Assembly: GCF_001039355.2 (NCBI RefSeq)
Contig: NW_019776024.1
Span: forward strand, 670,910 to 734,909
DNA: 64,000 nucleotides
Reading direction: 5' to 3'
Origin: Lingula anatina
Lineage: Eukaryota; Brachiopoda; Lingulata; Lingulida; Lingulidae
The stretch's first letter is position 1. Each line of letters opens with the position of its first letter. A program made the position numbers and the translations under genes. The notes beneath the pieces were generated by a model, which was not told where the DNA came from, did no database searches, and saw only the letters and a list, made by a program, of their open reading frames with translations. Below are positions 58,364-64,000 of this stretch, piece after piece.

Positions 58364-61300
58364 TAGTGCACTAATATTTAATAAGTTACAGGATTCTATG
58401 ACAGGGGAAAGAGAGGTTAATAGAATTATATTTAAAACATTTTAGGATTCTATGAGGAGAGAGAGAAATAGCAAAAAGTCAAATACAGATAAAAAAAAAA
58501 AGGAGAAAAGCAGGTAAAATTAGGGTTAAAAATCAAAAGATTACATGGAAGGACTTAAACAGGGAAGTACATGTTCTGATGGCTGACCTTAGCCAGGCCA
58601 TCGGTTGGCAAACTGCCACATGCTACATTAAGTATTTTAGGAACTGCGCAACATTGCAGCAGCCAAGTTACTTTGCTGGGTAGTATAACAGGTCAGCAGA
58701 AAATGTAAACATTTCCTTCAGCTTTTGTGGGGTGATACTGCCAGTGAGGAGATACTTCCCAGCTGGGCCGTCTGTTAAAAAAAAACGTAGATTATAAAAA
58801 AAATGATCATGCCAAACAAACATAAACCATGGACAATTGGATGATTAAGATTTTTTTGTGGTGAGGTAAATTTGAGGTCACAGCAAGATAATAAGTATTA
58901 AACAAATATATTTCTTGGTTTCAAAAAAGGTGTTTTCCTACCAAACTGTTAATTTAAAGGTTGGTAAGAGTGAAAGATGAATTTAAATTTTCTAACACCT
59001 AAAACAAATAGGTAAAAACCTTAATACCAAATGCATTATCACAGAAAAAAATAGACATGAATCACGTTCCCTTTAACAACAAGCACCTTTTAAACCTCAC
59101 AGCAGAAAAAAACGCAAAAGCCCATCAGAGAGCAAGAAAGCAGCCACCATCTTTGAAAATGCCACACTTCAAAACCAATAGCTCTGTGCATGTTTTTAAT
59201 ATCTAATCTAATCCATGATGCTGGCATTCAGTTCCCCTCTCTTCTACCTCTCCACACGCCAATAGCTTGCGCAACACATGTCCGCCCAGCAGGAACACGA
59301 CTTACGAGTACAGACAGAGCTACGGAGCATGTCACATGACCCCTGCAGACATTTGCAAAAACTGCTTCGCTTTAAATATACAGTTATGAGGATTCCAAGT
59401 TTAAATCATTTCTGTTTGAATTCAAGAGGTTTGTGCCATCCAGGCAAAATATATTTTTTCTGATTACAACATGATGTTAAATCTATTTCTTTTTAATTTA
59501 ACTCAACCACAGAGGGCCACCAGTTCATTGACCTAACACTGATACCTACTAGTAATGTTAAAATGGCCTCAGTTGAGAAGATTTTTGAAGCTTCACGTTA
59601 ATCTCCTGAAACTTAATGTTATACTAAAAGTGGGTATAAGGCACAGAATGACACAACATCATATTATATCACAAATTTCCCCGAGGTAAAACTATTTAGT
59701 TCAAGATTTAGAATAAAAATGCAGACTTTGTGCAAAAATAGATACCTAAACCTGTTGAGCACATGTTACAGAAAATTGTGGTTACCCACCCCTGACTTTC
59801 GACTTCTCATTTTGTAATTGTCTGACACCTCTGCTGACAAGGCAGAATGGAGTTGGAATACCATGGCAGCCTCAAGATTGTCAAATACACGTCCCACTAA
59901 CCACAACCTCCCACCAGACCTTGAACTTTACGTCAAATATGTTCACACCTCTTCTGTCATGTACTGCTGACTCTTAATATCATGCTTTCTCATTTATTCA
60001 ATATTTAATATAAATCATTATTCAAAAGAGGAGATATGACCACTCTACGCACTGCCAAAGGCCTGGTCAATTCAGCTTGAATATGAGCAAAAAACCAGAG
60101 AAGATAGCTGAGATTAAACGCTACTAGCTACACAAAGGAGAAATGACACCATCTAGTCCAAGCGTGATAAAGATTTGGAGGTCAGTTTCTGCTTTCAATA
60201 TCAATGGAAACAAAATAAAATAATCCCAGTGTGTCTCCCATCTCAATTTAATCGATCCATCAAGCTGGCTGTCCAGCTGCCTTGTTTGTCTAAGGCCACC
60301 TGCCCAGTCACCTTAGTTGACCATTATGATGACCGGGCAAGTAGCGGCAGAAATTAACAGACCACTGCCAATAAACAACTTTTAATTTACCGTCTGGCAA
60401 TAAAGCATGCCTGGTATTGGTCTGGATATCTTAAGAGAGAGGTTTAAAATAATTTATGATGGATATGCAGAGACAGTTTACAAAAGAGTGGTTTATTTTG
60501 CAGAAAAGATGAAAATGGCTTGTGTTAACCCAACAGATGATATATGCTTGCTCTGACCTTGGGAGCCCAACAGCCGCCAATGAAACTGAGAGAGTTGTTT
60601 TCAAAGTTTCCCATGTCAGTGAAGTCCCACAATCAGGGGTAGACCTTTTTTTAGCCAATTTCAACACTTTTCATCCTTAAAAAATACCACGTCCAAAACT
60701 GTATACAAAATATTTATTTTCAATTCTACTTAATTCTTATTTTATTTTTGGAGTGACTGACATAATGGAGAAAAATGGTGATTTTGACCAGTAATGTTAA
60801 AAATAATTATTTTTAAACTTAAATGTTTCTCAATGATTTTGGACAGGACAGACCTTGGTGAAAAAGGAAAAACTGCTGAAATATCATATTATTACTATCG
60901 TGACAAATTTTGCCATAAAAGTCTTCTGTATATTATAAAACTTGAACCAAACTCCCTAGTACTGTAAATATATCTTTATATCCAAGGCTGGGGTAGCACA
61001 TTTCAATTTTATAGCCAAATCACTATTCTTTCATCACTATTTTGTTAAACTGGTTTAAATTTGACAAAAACAAGTCAAATCAACTAATTTTAGTTGGTTT
61101 TATCAAGCCCTATCCCTGCTAGGCAAATCCATTTAGAATTTATTTCAATAGGAAGGTCCGTCTCCCAGGTATCTCTTGAAGTCTTTGTTGATGGAGTAAG
61201 ACAACTTGTTTTTAAAAAATGTCTCTGTCCAATTTTGATATATCTACCTATTATTCTAAAAAAAAAAAGATATGAATCTTACAATTCACCAACAGAATTC

Positions 61301-63830
61301 TTTCACTAAATATTGGTAAATGCCCTGTTCTTTTTATTGTCATATTTAATTACCATATGACTTTGGGTACAGTTTTTAGTGGGCGGTATATGACAGATTT
61401 TGATTGATGCAGTCATTAAGTGACCAAATAGTGCTGACCTCACAAGATAGTTTTTATTATCAACTAAGTCTCTGACTTTATGACCAGAAATCAAAGACCA
61501 ATGAATTCCTCAAACAGACCAAACTTCATAAAAACAGCAATAATTGTCTCAAAACAAGACATTGGAGTGCCAAACAACAGTTTAGTAAAGTAATAATATT
61601 GTTCTAAAGTCAAAAATGTCTACAGTTAAGACAACAGTGACAACTGAATTGCTTGCTTTAAATATATTACAAAAATGGCATGGACATAAATCCCTTTTAT
61701 TTATTAGACAAGAAGGAAGAGGAACTGGCAAGTTTTAATATGTAATATCTTTACAGCTCACAAAAATACAAAACCAGTTCGTAGTGAGCTCTGAATTTCG
61801 TTTTTAGTTTTGTTTATATACTTTCTTGTATCGACTTGGCTCCCCAGAAATAAATAATAACAAAATTGCCAAAATCCTTGGTGAAAGATGAATCATATGT
61901 TTCTCCAAACCTCTACTGGAATTGAAAAATACACTATCATCAAAATATCATACCAATCCAGATAATAAATTTACCCAACACTGTGTTGCTACCCCCCCCA
62001 CCCCACTTTTTATTTTGACAAAGTCAAGTGCCACTATAAATAAACTGTTTTACAATGAATCAGTTGCTATAAAATGTCAATACAATGCCAGTGTTGTATT
62101 TAGAAGGAGAAAGTTATTTTTAAACAATAAGACAAAGAACAGTGCCTGTGTACAACAAAATAGAAGAAAGGAAATGCATCTTGTCTTAAAGCCTCATATT
62201 TTGCTGCAAGCAGACAGGTAAAGTTACAATCCAAGACTCAGGTAACTTTTTTTATTTTCTGCAAATATATCTATCACTTTATTAATTTTTTTCCTAGTAC
62301 ATATGACAACAAGGGCACAAGAGAGTTTAAACATGATGACTAGAACCTATACCCCCCCCTCCCTTGACACAATCTCAACTATTTAACTGTTTTGTTGGTT
62401 GCTTTTACAATACCAGGATGGACACACACAGACACAAAATAATTAATTTATAAATAATAAAATAATATTCCAGAACACCAGTTGTCATTTGACTCACAGT
62501 TGGGGGGGGGGGGGGGGGAAGGGGGATCAGTGAGTTAGAATAAAACTGCCATTTTGCCAGGAAAACTTGATCTAGGTCCTGAGCCACTACTTAAGTTAAG
62601 TAAACTAAGGGGGTAAAAATGTTTCTATTTTCAGAAAAAGAACTACCTTTAAAATTGCTTACTACAGGCTGGATTTGCTAAAAACCTCAACAATATTCCG
62701 TGCTTATTGTATATTTTGCCAAAAAATAAAATGAAAAAAAAAAAATGGGAATTTTTTTTTCTTTTAATTAAAGGTTATAATCAAAACTTGACAATTTAAC
62801 CACCAAATACCTTTATTTAAAAAATAGAAGTTTCAATAGTGAAGCTCTTCCAATATGCTGTTAATTTTTTATGGAATAACTAGTTAATTATCTTATATTT
62901 AGCTGCCCAATATGCACCTACGACCAAATTATTCGCTGATCTGAACACCAGGTGTACCTAACAGAGGATCATTCACCACAAGGTAAAGCAATTAATAAAA
63001 AAAAAGGTGGAGTAGACATACATAGAATTTATTTATATATATATGCTACTGTGCTTTGTGCTATTCCAAAAAAGCGTAAGCTCACAAGGCATTGTGGGAA
63101 ACTATCATATATAACGGTCTATTTCAGGTGTTTTTCTCCTCTAAAATAGCATCCTATCAAGTAACCTATGTCTGGTCATGTATCAGTTTTAGATCCTGCT
63201 GATTCTCTCACCTCAAAGAGTTTCTCAACTATTCATACTGAAACCTGGTTTACTAATTACCTAACATACTACAGGGAGATATCTATTACACGGGTTGATG
63301 TCAGTATTTAGCAATCAAATTTAAACAATGTTTTTAATTATATCCTCGAATAATTTTGTTAAATAAACTAAAAAAAAACTGATTCAAAAGTTAGAAAAGT
63401 GAGATGATTTTATTTCAGAAGGTTCACTTTTGTGACTTAAAATTTTAGATAAAGTGAGTTTTTCTGAAAACTCAAAGTAACTACTGTAATTATAAATTCA
63501 AACACAGAAAAGTTACAAAGATAACAGATAACAAGAGGTACAACTGAACTGAATCAGAAGAAAGCAATGTTAAGTGTTACGGAGGCGTCCTGTAACCTAA
63601 GCCACTGATCTACAAAGTAAAACTAGAGGATCAGAGAGGCGATACCGCCTCCGAATATTGTACCACCAGCTGGAGCAAGCGCATTCGTATAGACCCCCAC
63701 ATATACAAAATAAGGAACACAGCCACCAGTCTTGTGCTTGACAAGCTGTAAAAATGCAATCAACAAGAATTTTCAAAATATGCAAAAAATATATATATAA
63801 CTAAAAATGGTACAATCAAAGTTAAGTTCA

Positions 63831-64000
63831 TCGTAAGGTAGGTCAAAGGTAAATTCCAAGGTCACAGTAAATTGCCAGTATATGACTTCCTATTCAACTT
63901 CAATAGTAACTATGGGCCTATCTCTGCCAGGTTTGGAGTTCAAAGAGAAAGAAATTAGCAGAGTTCAGTTCATGATAATAAGTAGGTCAAAGGTCAATTT
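63831..64000. repeat. Start of a ~147 bp-period tandem repeat with AGGTCA motifs
   Basis: GTAGGTCAAAGGT occurs at about 63838 and again at about 63985, each preceded by GTTAAGTTCAT or GTTCAGTTCAT-like sequence. The second unit is cut by the window end. It contains AGGTCAAAGGTCA, a DR1 arrangement. Confidence 0.5.

Overview
This is eukaryotic DNA from a bilaterian animal, most likely a marine invertebrate. Genes are split by GT-AG introns. The window is AT-rich and full of microsatellites, small inverted-repeat elements and assembly gaps. Gene content is animal-specific: nicotinic receptor-like subunits with the classic exon pattern, a rhodopsin-class GPCR, a secreted vWA/C-type-lectin protein and a BCL11-type zinc-finger factor. 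I cannot name the species; a mollusc or other lophotrochozoan, or an invertebrate deuterostome, would fit.

Layout. 163-2446 (+): complete five-exon RSL24D1/RLP24 ribosome-biogenesis gene. 3583-8749 (-): complete nine-exon nicotinic acetylcholine receptor-like subunit, 448 aa when spliced. 10356-18919 (-): a second, paralogous subunit with the same exon sizes and phases. Its exons 2-4 lie in a 2.38 kb direct repeat that runs into an N gap and is probably an uncollapsed allele. 20.0-24.65 kb: tandem duplication containing one intact intronless GPCR and one scrambled pseudogene, both minus strand. 25472-27524: a 2.05 kb terminal-inverted-repeat element without coding capacity. 29372-34818 (+): seven-exon secreted protein of 407 aa, signal peptide - vWA - helical linker - C-type lectin domain. 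35641-36330 (-): two-exon secreted TIL-type protease-inhibitor-like peptide. 36.3-43.0 kb: gene-poor repeats, including a 74 bp minisatellite. 43100-43848 and 45829-47638 (+): two tandem two-exon genes for a small secreted cysteine-rich precursor family that I do not recognise. About 48.6-56.74 kb (-): large 3' exon of a BCL11 homologue with a one-base frameshift and a probable long 3' UTR. 56.74-64.0 kb: mainly intron or upstream sequence of that gene.

How it fits together. From 29 to 48 kb the window carries a secreted lectin-like protein, a secreted protease inhibitor-like peptide and two secreted furin-type precursors. This resembles a humoral defence neighbourhood, but that is inference. 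The strongest candidate for something undescribed is the peptide pair at 43-48 kb. Both have a signal peptide, an acidic propeptide ending in an R-x-R-R site, and six cysteines with mirror-symmetric spacing (10-7-24-7-10). Both end in FGK, and they share a promoter block with an inverted CCAAT box and a TATA box.
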